64,000 nt of DNA, taken from Halichondria panicea (taxonomy: Eukaryota > Porifera > Demospongiae > Suberitida > Halichondriidae). Below, piece after piece: positions 13,018-34,800 of this stretch. The stretch is from assembly GCF_963675165.1 (NCBI RefSeq), contig NC_087382.1:4813963-4877962 (forward strand), written 5' to 3'. The position numbers and the translations under genes are program-made. Positions within the stretch are counted from its first letter, which is position 1. Each line of letters starts with the position of its first letter. Under the pieces are notes generated by a model. It was given only the letters and a program-made list of their open reading frames with translations. It was not told where the DNA came from and searched no databases.

Positions 13018-16000
13018 CTAATGTGTTCTTAGCTTTAGGAGTGCTTCTCCCAGTAGAGCTGTCTCTACACCTTGACCACTGCTCTCTACACCACGAAACC
13101 AGCTCACAAACAATTGGAGAGAACTGATTGCAGCAGAACCGGATCCCTGGGATAGAGAGAAACATGTCTTAGGTTGAGTGTGTATATATATAGTGGGGAG
13201 GCGGAGTTACAGACTATTAATTGAGACATAATCACATGCAACTAGTATCATATTGCAGTTTGGACAGTTGTACTTACTGGATATCTTCGCTCCCAGAGGT
13301 CAAGGAACTCCTCAACAAGTCTGACCAGCAATCCAAGCTGTACAAATACACACAACACGCATGCAGAGTCAGTTATTCAGTCAATTGATTCCGCTAAACA
13401 TATCCTAACTACACACAGGCACTTTCATATGTGAGGGTATGTATATGGGTACATAGCCTCGATTCCAAGCCGCTGAGAAAGGCGGCCTGGTATACACTGT
13501 TTACGCATGCGCCAGAATTACCAAGAATCTTGGTAATCGTAAATTGCAGTATATTTATCAGTATTCTTATTCCGCATTAGTTTGTAAAACATTGATATCC
13601 GTTTCATTTATAATGATGTCATTGAAAAAAGAAATCTAGTCCAAGTTGTGTAATGGCTGCTACCTTCTCTTCTGCTCTTGTGTACGCGTTATCCTGTGTT
13701 GGAATACCAGGTCTAGTCTTGAAAGACAAGCAGTTGGAGGCGTTGAAGTGTCTGTACGCTGGTGTTTATGTGGGTACCGTACCGACCGGCTATGGCAAGT
13801 CCCAGAGCAAGTCCATCTGCTTTCCAGACACTCCCTTTCTTGATTGATGTGAAGCTTGACAGGACCAGTGCACCTCTCTCTGAAAGAAGTGTTGTGATGG
13901 TGATTTCTCCTCTTGTTTCTCTGAGTGAATGAAGCCATCTTCAAAGTGTCGGTGTGTCTGTTCGACGTTCAGTGCCATTCTCTCTGGAAGGAAGTATTGT
14001 TGTGACATTTGCCGAAAATTGGTCACAGAGTACTACATGGTATCTGATCCGAGAACTGTGTGGCCTGAATGTGTTTACAATCCGAGGGACTTGTGTGTAT
14101 CCGATCCGAGGGACTTGTTGCTTGAGTGTGTATCCGGACTTGTTGCTTGAGTGTGTATTAATGGATAGTGCTTTCAATGGTAATCTATTGTGTAAATCAA
14201 TAAGTAGTCCTCACATTATGTTACGTCACAACCACTGTACTTATCCACATTTATTTTTTACCCACAGGTTTAACTAATTAAATTTTCTTATGAGATTAAC
14301 TTGTCGCCTGAGTGTGTATCCGATCCAAGCCTCAAGTTAATGAATAAATCTACAGAGCTGATGTTTTACTTAGCTGTCTCTGTCTACAGTATATGCAGAG
14401 AGGTAGCCTCTTCTTTTTCTTTTTTCTGTTCTTTATCACAATAAGATAAAATACTGTTTTAACGTTCAATGAGATAAATACGGTAAATAATAAATTAATT
14501 GTCCACCCACGCGCAAACAGTAAATACCAGGCCCACTATTCAAGGGGCTGGAGTCGAGGCTAATGGGTACATAACTATGTATACTGTACATCGTCACAGT
14601 CAATTAAACTTAGTCTTGTGCATGACTATTAGTATAAGAATGATGTGTATAATTATGTCTTAATTAGCTATAATGATTAACTCACAGTTATTGCTGTTTG
14701 ATGACTGTTGAGAGGAACTAGATGAGACTCTGGGATACTAATAGCTCTAGGTACATCGATTGTGATTGACTCCAAGGTGGTTAGTCCGTGTTGTTTCTGA
14801 CGCAAGAACTGTATGATGTCGACGATCACTTGGCACAGCTCCTTGGCACCGTCATCCAACGTCACAAAGTCACAAATTTCCTGACGAAGAAGGACTCCTG
14901 CAAATCAACCATTACAGAGTATCAAACAATAATAAAGACAGACAGGCATGAACAGTTTACAGCCTAGAGGCATAATTATGTAATCATGGAAACATATGTT
15001 TGTGTATATACACGCAGTATCAAAATAGAAGACATATAATTACTATAATTATTGTACTGCACCCACTCATTCTCATACCACCAAAACTTAAAAGATTACC
15101 TATATTGTACATTCCATCACATGTACATTACGTACAGTGGAACCCTCCTGATGAATAAACTACAAACTGTGCTATAAAGGCTATATATATAATATAGGCA
15201 CCTACAAGGTCCCAAATAAAAAGTGTGTATGTACAAAACACCCCTCAACAAATTAAAGCCCACCGCTCTGTATAACGGTAGAAAAGATGTTCCTTTTGGT
15301 CATCCTATATGCAGGTCCCCTTCTATAGTGAAACTCTATTGCTTTGCTTTAAGGTGTGCAATTTTACAAAACCTTAATTATCCCCTAATTAATGTGTCCA
15401 CTCTAAAAGAGTTCCCTCACCATTGCCTCGTCTGCCATGAACATTGAAGAAGCACTGCCGTGGCCTACAATTAGTAGCTTCCATTAAAGGTCCACTCTAC
15501 AACAAAACATGTGGAAACAATAATAGATATCATTTCACACATGATAAAAGCGTGCACTTACTTGACCAGTGCTTGGGTCACTAGCTAACACCACAGCTCC
15601 AGGGCTAGGGGCTAATTCGTTCCCAGCATCAGAACCAGATAATGCCATGAACAGTGTTGGACCGTTATAATGATTCGACGGTGGGCGAATATAGTGGAAC
15701 GGATGTGCAGTGTTCATTTCATGACATCTGCGGCGTCTCCAATGTGAGTACACAACCAATTCCTAAGTGAAAAAACAAAAGCTACATTAATTAACAGAGG
15801 AAATTACATTATGGAAGCACGTGTGTGCACTGGGTTGGAGCAACAAACACGATGTAGCTAGGTATACACTCACTGATGAAGAGTGTGATCCTGTTACTTG
15901 AGTTGGAGCAGCAAACTGTTCAGCCTCTACATCTGTTGGCTCTGGGGGACGAACCTTGTGACAGTCCGGAAGAGGTTCATCTTTTGATTTGTTTTTTTGT

Positions 16001-19000
16001 CCTTGACTGACATTTTCTTCTGGCGGACGTGGATGATGAAACCTGGTCAGCAGATGTGGGGGATCTGAAATCTGGCCTGGAGCACTGCACTCTAATCGAG
16101 CTGTGTTAGTTTCCAGTGGGCGTCCTGAGCAAAGCTGAGTGTGATTGCTGCCAGCGAAAATGCCACAATTAGTTTGTCTTGATATGCAAACAGGTGCCAA
16201 ACTCGCTCCAGAAGCCACTAATGATTCATTCTTAGTTTTAGTTTTCTTCTTTTTCTTGTTGTCCTTCCTAACATTGAGGTCTTCAGGAGGCCGAACCAAT
16301 TGTGATGTAGTAGCAGGTACCATTAATGCTCTACATTCCTGTCGTGCTTCGTCCAAAGTGTCTTGCTGATTTGCATGCTGGAGTACGGTTTTACTCTTTC
16401 TTCCAGTCAAACTGAAGTATTCAGGAGGCCGGACCAATTGTGATGCATTAGCAGGTGCTTTATCTATTCGTGGAGCTTCAACTGGCGCAGGTTCGGGTGG
16501 ACGAACTTGGTGTGGTGAAACAAGACTGCCTGGGGAGCTTGATAGTGCTGCTCCATTTAACAAAGAGTGAAAGCTATTGTCAAGTTTTGGTTCAATTTCT
16601 AGTGAAGAAGAACTGGCCGATGGACTGACTGGTAAATGAAAAGGTTTCAATTTCACTTCTGAGGTATCACTTTCGTAATCATCAGCACCACTGTCATCAG
16701 TTTTGATAATATTTTTGTCATCGCTGGGTTGCTTGTGTTCGGCTATGCTACGGGTAGAAGTATCGGAATTGTTGTAGTCAAGAGCCACGTCACCACCACG
16801 CACTGTACCGGTTTTTTTTCTCTTTTTCGGTTGCCTACTTCGAGGTTTTGTCGCAGGAATGAGTGCGTTGTTGCCCTTGGAAGACGTTTTGGCTTCTTCA
16901 ACAGTCACAGCCTGCTTCTGCTGTTGAAGTTTGTTCCCTACTTTTCTTTTCTGGGGTGTCTGTAGTTAAAATAACGTATTCATAAATATCAAGTGTGGTG
17001 AAAGAGGTTAAAATATCATTAACGTTAGAAGGAGGAACAGTTAGTGCGTATTAATAGAATAATAGACCCCTGGTGACCAAGTACGTACACACAACAAAGT
17101 GTATGCTTGTGTGGTGGATACAGGATTGTATAACTTGTACACCTTTTTTATTTTCGCAGAACAAGTAGAGATGAACGATATATATATAAGTACATTTTCA
17201 CATAATTATGTCCCGAGTTTATTTACTAGTACGTATTAACTTACAGTGATGTCATGTGACTGTTTCTCGGAGGTTTCTTCGTTATCACTAGACGCTTCGT
17301 CGGTGGAGTTATCCTCATACGAACTATGATTGTCTTTATTTCTCTCATCATCATCCCTTCCTCCACTACCACCACACCCACTGGCACTTGCACCATCTCC
17401 ATTCGATGATGATGATGATGATGACGACGATGTGTTTTTACTGGAAGAGTTAGATCCTGTTTGAGAAGAGGACCCATTGTCAGATTTACCACCAGTAGTG
17501 GTGTCTTTGCTCCCATTGTTATTTTTGCATTTCACTATTGTAGGGTTAGGTGTCTGTTTATATTGTGTTTGCTCGACAGATTGCTGAGATTTTCTAACAG
17601 TCCGATTGTTTCCTTGTTTTGCTGCCAGTTTAGTGGGTGGCTGAGCTTTCTTAAAAGTTGGTTCTATGGCTTTTGAACTTCCATGAGCTTCTCTCGATTG
17701 AGCAATATGTTTTGGTTTTAAGGCATTATCAGGCTGCCTGTTCACTCTAGTGATAGGGAAGAGTTTCGTTTTTCTTATCGCATCTTCAGACTCTGGCAGT
17801 ACTTTACTTTCAGTACGAGGAAGACTTGTTGTCTGAGCTGTAAGATGTTATTGAGCTCCATAACAACAAATCCATTCACTCAAATCTTAACACACATCAA
17901 TGCTATATATGTACGATGCATAATAATTAGACCTCATTAAGAATCATTGAGGCAGCATATTATTTACTCTCTGCTTACTAGCATAATGGAGTCGAGTTTC
18001 CTCCCTCACATGTCCTACACCCACAGGTTTTTGAGAAGGATGATTATCTACCAGCTCAATTGTGGGCTTCTTTTCTTGCAGTTGTGACTTTTCGTCCAAC
18101 AGAGTAGGTGCCTGATCATCACACTGCTCGGTGTGCAGTTGAACAGTGGGCGGGTCTGCAACTGTAATCAAATACTCCATGACCAATTAGAACGACAAGA
18201 AGGTCCATTAATAATCATCAAAAGGGTCCTAAAGCTGTATATACTTACTTGCATCGAGCTTCTCTTCAACTTGTCCTTCACTTTCAGAAGGAGAGTAACC
18301 TGTCAGCTCATGCTCAATTCTGGGCTCTGTTTCTATTGTCTGCTGCTTTGTGGGTAGTTGTTGTTTTCCATTCAATAGTGGACCATCAGGGAGCTCGATG
18401 GGCAGTTGAGAAGATGGCTGATCTGTAAGGTAATCAAATTATTCCACGTAAGTGAGCTCTATAGCAACAACAACATTAGCTATTGAAAGCCTCAAAGTAA
18501 AGCAACACAAACTTTAAGACATTTCTGTCCTCTTACTATCATGGAGCTGAGCATCCTTCTCCCTCACTTCAATTTCAGAAGGAGGATCATCTGCCAGTTT
18601 GTTTTTGGGGTTCTTTTCTTTTGCCAGTTGCAGTTGTGATTTACCGTCCAGCAGAATATGTTCCTGATCATCAGACTGCTCTGAGTGCAGTTGAACATGT
18701 TGCTGGTCTGCAATGTACATATATACATTGTGTTATTAAGCTCTATTATACATACGTAGTAACTAACAAAACGAACAATGCACTGCTAGCTAAAATATTA
18801 TTAGAAGAATCATTTCATGGCAATCACAGCTTAATGGGTTAATAATCGATATAGCAATTGTGCTTACTTGCATGGAGGTGAACATGCTTCTCATTCACTT
18901 GTCCTCCCCTTTCAACAGAACAATGATTAGTTAGCTCAATTATGGGCTCTGTTTCTTCTGTCTGCTGCGTTGAGAGTGTTTGGGGTTTTCTGTTCAGCAG

Positions 19001-19945
19001 AAGTAGTGAAGGTTGATCTGCAAATTAGTTCATATTAGTGAGCTCTATATACCAACAGTTCATGTATACACAACATAATATATTTTTATATGAGGTATAG
19101 TTTATGGTCAATGATGTAACATCCAAAAGTTTTTCGTTGTTTTGAAGCCGTCTTCTTGTCTTTTTCTGTCAACTGGTGTCTCTCACAGCTCTCCAGCTCG
19201 CACAAATTCAATTTCTGTTGCTACGCACCAAACCTAGCCTTTTATAACCACGCCTCGCGCATGCGCAATGAAGTCCAAGTTAGATAGATCACACCCACTC
19301 GTAGAATATGCGTCTTAGTAACCACCTTGGTTACGGTTAGATTCCCTTGGCTTTGCCTCGGGCTAACCGCAACCGCGGAGGTTACGTAGATGTATATTCT
19401 TAGGTGTAGTCTATCCTATACATGGTATCAGGAGTGTATGAAGAGGAGTATGCGACTTCCACGCACATTCCATTCTATATCTCGGACTGAATCCGTCACT
19501 AACACTTGTAGTTGTGTAAACTGTTACCCCCCATAAATGTGGGCTGGAGGTACAAACCACAGCAGACCATAATTATGTACGTGTATGCTGATATCGTTTT
19601 TAACTAATTAACCACTACACCTACGCACCTACTTAAGATGAGGTCTGATAGTGACATGGTATGACATACTTGTACGTAATATAGTTTACACTATACAACT
19701 GCTACAGTTGGATACTCCTCTTCATACACTCCGATGGTATAGAGTGTCCAAAGCTGGTAACGATATATACTTACCTGGATGGAGCTGTGTACGCTTCTCT
19801 TCCACATGTTCTTCAGTTTCATCATATGACAGTTCAATTCTGAGCTCTGTTTTTATTGTCTGCTGCTTTGTTGGTTGATGTTGTTTTTTGTTCAGCATAG
19901 AATCATTAAGGAGCTCGGTGTGCAGTTGAAAAGATGGCTCATCTG
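13018..19945 (-). CDS. Gene B, 3' half: D-type linker exons and C-terminal region
   Basis: Spliced coding exons, minus strand. C-terminal exons: 13018-13146 (ends LLKLRTH, stop), 13278-13337 (LGLLVRLVEEFLDLWERRYP), 14686-14897, 15421-15496, 15562-15762. The 212-nt exon 14686-14897 matches the 212-nt exon of gene A at 6154-6365. Exon 15874-16959 has five or more (V/P)RPPE motifs in a disordered basic region. Exon 17245-17837 is serine-rich with a GCGGSGGRDDDER block and an acidic end. Next come phase-1 modules of about 40-60 residues near 17960-18160, 18250-18420, 18530-18710, 18870-19020 and 19775-19945 (pattern DQPS...LL..K..L...QQT.KTEL.IEL). Gene D carries the same modules next to its kinase, but no kinase exon is found here. 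The 5' continuation is probably the A/C-type half at 20.7-28.5 kb. Alternatively this is a truncated gene. Function unknown. Confidence 0.6.
13445..14571. mobile_element. Gene-fragment-carrying TIR element with 9-bp target duplication
   Basis: The termini tagcctcgattcc (13454) and ggagtcgaggcta (ending 14562) are inverted. They are flanked by perfect 9-bp direct repeats, atgggtaca at 13445-13453 and 14563-14571. The homologous intron of gene D keeps the single uninterrupted site atgggtaca at 40474-40482, so insertion is directly shown. A 9-bp duplication fits Mutator-like elements (inference). The interior carries a RecQ-like helicase fragment. No transposase was seen. Confidence 0.75.
13653..13940 (+). 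pseudogene. RecQ-like (superfamily 2) helicase N-terminal fragment inside the TIR element
   Basis: A reading frame from ATG 13653 gives ALVYALSCVGIPGLVLKDKQ, then an EALKCLYAG helix and the Walker A motif PTGYGKS, as in RecQ-type helicases. The frame breaks after FPDTPFLD. The next block in another frame, SERSVVMVISPLVSL (about 13880-13925), corresponds to helicase motif Ia. Only the first part of the ATPase domain is present and it is disrupted. Similar fragments lie at about 20.23 kb and 22.88 kb. Confidence 0.6.
19416..19737. mobile_element. Inverted-repeat element between gene B modules
   Basis: The ends tggtatcaggagtgtatgaa (19419) and its complement ttcatacactccgatggtat (about 19720) bound this stretch, with gaggagtat and atactcctc continuing the inverted arms. 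No coding sense is seen in the core. It is probably a MITE; target duplications are not clear. Confidence 0.45.
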
Positions 19946-20094
19946 CAACGTAATTCCAGAATAATTATGTGCATGTGGAGCTCTATAGTAACAGTCCATG
20001 TACAACGTATATATATACACACCATTAGCTATGTACAGTAATTAATAGGATACATAATTATTACAAATAATGAACCGGCGAGATAGCTATTAAT

Positions 20095-20640
20095 TATGGG
20101 TAGCCTCATTCCCAGGTCGATTTCTCTACAGAATGGAAAGGAGAAAAACACGGCCAGGTGTCCATTGCATGGGAGTGACAACAGCGCATTCATGCTGCAG
20201 AATCTGGGGAATCCCCCTCATCTTTTCTATCTATGGTGAAGCAGCTTAGCTATGGCTTATGCCCTCTATTGCGTTGGTCAAGAGACTGCTTGCACACTAG
20301 TCTGAAGCAAGAAGAGGCTCTCACGTACCTCTACGATGGTTGTATGGTCGTGATGTATGAGCTTGGTTCTGTATAGGCTATAAAAAGTATTTATGCTTTC
20401 TATGGTGTTTCTAACCGCTGCTTGAAGACAAATGGGCCATGTATGATCATCGTAGAGAGCCTCATTCTTCTAGCTTTGTAGCTTTGGACTAGTGTACAAG
20501 CCTTCTTGGCCAATGCAATACAGGGCATAAGCCAAAGCTTTACGTATATTCCCCAGTAAACGGACTATAGCTAGTTTACCGGTAAAATTTATTATTACCC
20601 TGCTTCTATGTAACTGTTCAGCATATGTGCACTAACACCC
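20095..20640. mobile_element. Degenerate relative of the TIR/helicase element, with foldback arms
   Basis: The left boundary gtagcctcattcccaggtcg resembles the tagcctcgattcc terminus; a right terminus is not clear. The interior has a fragment at about 20235-20350 reading AMAYALYCVGQE and then, after a shift, KQEEALTYLYDG. An inverted relative follows at about 20440-20545. These match the N-terminal part of the helicase fragment at 13653. This fills the gap between the two halves of gene B. Confidence 0.5.
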
Positions 20641-20732
20641 GACACAAGGATTTTCGATCTAGTGAGAAAAAAATAGCCTGAGGCTAGCTGATGGGGCAAA
20701 GATCATCACATAATTAATGAACTGACTTGTAC

Positions 20733-28531
<7,799 letters not shown>

Positions 28532-30032
28532 CTGGGAACAATAGGTCAACATAATAATGGAGAAGATCGAGTAGTGGATGATGTTGAATGCCTCTTAGAG
28601 CTGCACAGCTCTACTGTACTATAGGAGTAATATTGGTACCAGGACTTCAGTGAGCAAGGTGCAGGTGCAGGTGCAGGTGCATGGACGATGAACAGACTCA
28701 CATTGTTATCTAAGTAAGTAATGATAGTAAGTAAATAACATGTATGGTTAAGAATCCTTCATTCGATGGCATCCCACTGATTTATTGTTTTGAGCATTCA
28801 AAAGTAGTAGTTTGATCAGCAGTACTTTAAGGGACAAACTTCAACATCTAGTCAAACATGTCTCCAAGGTACACACGTACGCAAAGTGGGCTGTCCAGCA
28901 CACATTCGTGTACATGAGTTTATACTTTCCATGCATTATTTGGTGTTTCCATTGAACCCAGCAGCCACTGATTCACTCGGATCTAAGAAACAAAGGCGCA
29001 ACAAAGTTTGCAGCTCTAAAGCAAGTACTCTTAGGAAAGAAGTGGAGACAACAAAATGTAGTAACATAACTGTTCGAGAGATTATCACGGCACTATAAGA
29101 CAGGTGTGTTGTCACTTTTTATTGGTACCATAATAATTACCGTATATCTTCTAATTTATCGGACAGCAAAAAATTGGAAATTGTCCGGGTATAATTGGAA
29201 CAGATCTTTATAGAGCATGCGAAGTGTTAGAACAAGCAAGCAGCTGCATGCGAACTAGCTAAGTTTAATAGAACAGGGTACGACTGAATAGTTGCACTAG
29301 CTATCTAAAACTAGCTAATCAAAGCTATCTAACTGCAGTACTGTAAGTCTTACTTGCCGTCTATGAATGATAACTCAAGGTATTGTCCGGATATTTAGAG
29401 CAAATGTAATATTAAAGCACTGGAGTGTCCGTTGTATTAGAACAACGAAAATTGCCCAAAAGAGTGTCCGGGGTAATTAGAAGTGTCCGATAAATTAGAA
29501 GATATACGGTACTTATACATTTGTAGGCTAAGGAGAAATTACTTGAAAAAACACTCCTGCATGAGTCCATTCCTGACAGCCACAAAGCAGTAAATTCTTT
29601 GTTTCACTGCACGCTTTATGTATGAATGTATACCTGCATGTAAATGCATGAGATATATTAATTTTATGACAAACAGGGAGAAAGAGGTACAACGAAGACT
29701 CTGAGAAGATTGTCTTGGTTACAAGATGCCTGCATTTTGCCGGTGAGTACCAATGGCATGTATATTACTGTTTAAGTTATGTTGTACAACTTTAAGAGAG
29801 AAATACGAAAACTAATAAACGTCACATCAAATAAAAACTAAAAATTCTGAAAGGCGTAAACGTGTTTACAGTGCAACCATTGCTCAACATTAGAACAAAT
29901 ATTCACCATCTCTAAATGAGCACAAAAGGACCAAACTCTTGAAAATAAACTATCAACTCTATAGTATTACAAAATGACACTCTATAATTAAAACAACCAG
30001 TTTTCTTAGTCACTATATAAATTTGTTCTTGT
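28532..30032. other. Intergenic region between genes B and C
   Basis: It holds a possible protein relic on the plus strand at about 28850-29098 (GTHVRKVGCPAHIRVHEF, then a basic region). This vaguely resembles zinc-finger segments of transposon-derived proteins and is unproven. It also holds the MITE at 29138-29511. The rest shows no coding sense. Any first exon of gene B upstream of 28531 would lie here. Confidence 0.4.
29138..29511. mobile_element. MITE with TACCGTATATC termini
   Basis: The inverted ends taccgtatatcttctaattt and aaattagaagatatacggta are near perfect. They continue as atcggaca/tgtccgat. Internal repeats of gtccggg.taatt are present and the core is non-coding. Confidence 0.7.
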
Positions 30033-31847
30033 TTAGGGATCGTCATCCTCACTTGCATCCTTGACAACGAACGGAGAACGTTGCCTTAGGCTCCTCTCCC
30101 CCAGCTGGTGGAGGGCATCTACCAGTGGAGAGGTCACGATCCTGACTCGTCGGTTTCTGAAATTTCTAACCCACACTACAAGCAGCCGCAGGGGGCTGAT
30201 GTCACTGGAGTAGTGGCCTACAATCTAAGGACAAAAATTAATAAACAATGGTAAACTTCCGCTTAATGAATTTATATTATTAAAGGCTTCAGTTTTCAAG
30301 TAACGATAAATGATAATGACAACATGGCGACCATTGATCTTATTGCGAGAAATAACTGACTTAGACTTCAGTTTTCAAGACAATATTATACGGTAACAAT
30401 CAACAATTTAGCTTATTGCTGAGAAAGTTATCTAAGCAACATTTACGACAGTAACAGCTATGAGAAACAACATCCACATAAACCGAACAATCATTAAGTT
30501 TTGCACTTACTGCTTGTATTCCCCACAGGCACAAGAACTCCTCGACGATGTTAGCCAGAAGAAGCAGCTGGAAGAGAATGCAGTGTATAAGTGTACTTGG
30601 ATTGTGACAGTTATCACATAGACATATTTTATGTATTGCGGTACATGTATACGCGTGTATAGAGACTGATCATGTGTTGTGATAATAATTGTATTGTTAG
30701 CTGTGGTTTTATTTTACTTCCTGATTACTTTGCGTAGGAATAATTTTAAGACATAATGTTGTGTAATAATTATGTCGTTCTAACACCAACAAGTAGCTCC
30801 CAGTGTTATAGCCCATTCCGTAGTGGTAGAATTTAATGCGTGATAACTGTTCAATTTTATGTGCTATCATAATTATATTATTGTATTACACAATTAATTC
30901 GAGGCTTGTAAAATCCCCATTGAAATAGTGGCATTTAATCGAGGAAATAAGTTTATCGCATAAATATAAATAATTATCGCATAACGTTCTCTTTGCCGAT
31001 GTTATCATTGCATTACACTCACCACTTCTAGCTGACTCTCCCAATCAGAACTGGCAACTTGTACCAGACCAGACTCAACCACGTTCACCACACCTTCTCC
31101 CTGTACAGTGACGGCATCGAGGCTTCTTATGCCCCTCCCCCACATCATCACAAATCGGATAAGAGCAGCAATTAGCCGTCGCAGTTGGTTAGGTTCTCTT
31201 GTCTCCACCCATCCAGTGATAGCATCTCTCAGCGTGATCCCTGCATGTGTGTGCATGATACAAAGCAACAATTAATAGCTAGTTTAGGCACTTTTGTATA
31301 TGGCTATACTCTGACAATTAAAAGCATGCCCAATGCTAGTAATTATATACTGTATAAGCATGATACAGATCCATAATTATGAGCAGGATTATGAAGTAAA
31401 GTATTTATACACTATAGTAAATGAAAGCACCACGGGTGCTGATGCCTCGGTGGAGATGCCAAAGCTACATAACATGCGAATAGCAGTCCACACAAGCATG
31501 CATGCAAACTCAAAGAGTGGGTAATGATCGACCGTGATTGTTTAAAAACGATCGATGCCAAAAGTTCAAGTCTAAAATTAATGGCTGCCGTCTCTTCTCA
31601 CTCTTGCAGCTACCAATAGCTAGCGTTCTAGTGCAGAGCTAACTACTAAGTAGAGTAGCAACATTCGGTAAAAAGTTTGGTTACGTGCTGTTCTGAAAAG
31701 GCTGCAATGGCATTCCAAGTAAGCAAAACTAGGCATAACTCGAGAACGAAGCATTATTTTGCAAATCCACGAATTAAAATCATGACAAGAAGCCTATAGA
31801 AACTCTTACTTGCACTTGATTCATCCTTGAGCAGCTGTAGCAGTCTA

Positions 31848-31884
<37 letters not shown>

Positions 31885-34800
31885 ACACACAAACACACTA
31901 CCGTATACCTCGCTTGCGCATGCGCACCGAGGCATAAATATACTGTACATTAAAAATAAATGCTTAGCGAGAGGTAACTATATATACTGCATTAAATCTT
32001 AGAAAATCTTTATATGTATGTCAGGCTTTAGGAATGTATGGTGGCCGAGAAGGTCATCCGCCTCGATCCGCTTGCCGCTTTACATGTACTATGCCGCCAC
32101 TATATCAATGCTGCGAGCGGTACAGCTTGACCGAATATTTACCTGCCCAAAAATATAGCAAGCGTTTTTCCTCCCTTAGTTGACATCATTTATTGCGAGC
32201 GGTAATAATCTTTTTACCTCAAAGTTAAATTTGCTAGGGTGTAAGCTACGCCCTCTTTAATAGGTACAGAGGTGATGTCGCCATTGTTTTCCTACTGAGA
32301 ATGCTCAGATAATTATAGTTAAATGAATGACTGCCTTCTTTAACTGTGCGCAGTCGAGGAGGCCGCTACCACCGGTAACAATCGAAAGTCTATGCTTCAA
32401 CTAAGAACGCACCTCCATCATGCAGCTATAAATACTTGTTTTATGATCAGTGGTTCCAAGAGGATCAAACTCACGTTCACAAACAGCATACTACTCTAGG
32501 GCTTAGAAAACATATGCATATTTCAACGCGGCAGCTCTTTTAACCCACGAGCTGATAAGTGAGGTAGGTACATTTAATGGCGGCATATAGTAATACGTAG
32601 GACAGCTAGCAAGCAGAGGCGGATGACCAGGCCAGTTAGGGTATACCACAGGAATGCCACGTTTCAGGAATGCGAAACTGGGTGTGGCTACTTTTTGTTA
32701 ACTTACCAACTGCATTGCATAAGAAGCTACGCACTAAAGTCTGCTAGTTGTGGCCAATTATGGCTTCATTAAAATTAGGCTTTGGTATGCCAAGGACTTG
32801 CACAATACGTATTAACTTTTAGCTTAAAGGAAGGGATTTTCCAATGGCATTCGAAATTTAGTACACTTATGGCAACATTATAAAGGCCAAACTCAACTCA
32901 AATAGACTTTACAGCTAGCTATAGTTGAGCTATATTATAACTAACTGGTAACCCTGAGTCTCAAAGACAAAGCCAACAACTACACTAAAGTCTGAGTTCG
33001 ACCTTCATAAAGTTGTCATAACCTTGTCATACTACAAAGTTTCATATACCATTGGATAAGCGTCTTGCTCCTCTCTATAAGAAAGGGATCTGAAGTGACA
33101 TAATTATTCTGACCAAAGCTTCGAATTGATTACTGATTTAAAGCATTCAGATCTCACTCTCTTCTCTCTAGTGAGTCTCACATCAACTCTACCTGTATTT
33201 TTTAACATCTTAAAATTGTACTTATACTTTAATTGCGCGTATATACGCATGTCTATTTGCGTTGAGTTCGGCCCCGGAAGTAATGTGGTCAATTATGGCT
33301 TCATTTATGCTTTATGAGTATGCCAGGGACTTCCACGTGGAAAATGCTAACTTTTATAGTTGGTTGGAGCTTATTAACTCTACAGAGCATAGATAGAAGC
33401 GCTTTTTAACAAGGAATCCAATGGTATGTGAAATTTTGAATTTCAGTGAAGCATGACAAGTTATGATAACTTTATGAAGGTTAAACTCAACACAAATAGA
33501 CTAGTATACTGGTGAAGTGGTTCTGGGTATGCATGTATATATATAGGAATTATGCGACGTACAGTACATATATACTTGATGGTACATTAAAAACACCGCT
33601 AATACAGTATTCACAATACTTACACTTGGTGGTATGCTATATGCAGTACTATAACAGTGCATGTAGCTAAGGGGCTTGCTACTACATGCATACTGCCAAT
33701 CACCACAACTCCTTCCTCTGATGACATTGATGCGAAACCAGTAAAGGGATGGCGGTTGTAGAGAGACAGGCACACACGAAGGAGGGGACACGAGCTGTGA
33801 ATAATGGTATTGAGTTATCAGTTATAAGGGGTGAAGAATCATGGTAGTTATTACATATGCTACTGAGGTGATCTCATAATTATAATATAAGTCTATATCT
33901 CATTCATGAATTTACATTTGAATTGGGTAAAAAAATTAACTCCACTTTAAAACGAATTCCTGGAGGCAAGACTGACATACTAAAATTTAGCCTCATATAC
34001 ATGGCCATCGACAAACCTTAATACTTATATAATTTCTCACAAATACGCTGACCTGGCTAGTGGTTGATGAATCATGCAATGGCTCTGCAAACACTTGCAC
34101 ACTAGAGGCCATCATCTCCTCTAGTCGAGGTGGTTCATGAGAGGAGACGTACAAATTTAGTTGTCCTTCATTAGTCAAAGGTAGTGGCCTTGGACGAGGG
34201 TAGACCATCTCCTGTGGAGAGGTGGGGTGAAGGAGAAATCAAAATAAAAGGAGGAAGGGGAGAAACAATTTCTACGTAAATAGATGTACATATATAATTA
34301 TGTATAGCCTCGAAATTATTGTACATAAGCTAGTGAGGTACTATAGGCACATAAACTAGAGAACACAATTATATGACAATTCACTTACTGTAGAAGTAGC
34401 CGGGTCAGTCTCTTGAGTTGGCCTAGTCCAGGACTTATCCTCAGACACTGAATCGCTGTCACATGACTGTGTACTTTGCTCTGGATCTCTCGGAGCACCA
34501 CCTCCATCACCAGATTGTGGGGCTCTCGTACGGTGTCGTTTGATGCTGTTTGGTCGCTTGGACTTGACCCTAGATCGTGTACTCTCGTAGCAATCTGTAG
34601 CATCCCTCTTGGACTCAGAATCATCAGAATTTGGCCATGACTCTTCACCTTTTGTAGCTGTTCCCCTTCTACGCCGTTGAAGCGGTTTTTTCTTTCGAGA
34701 AGCCAAATCGAGTGTTTGTTGATGTACTAATTGCTCGTCTGTGTCATAGGATGTGCATGTGACATCGTGGCTGGGTGGTTGCTTAGGGAAATGGTTTTTC

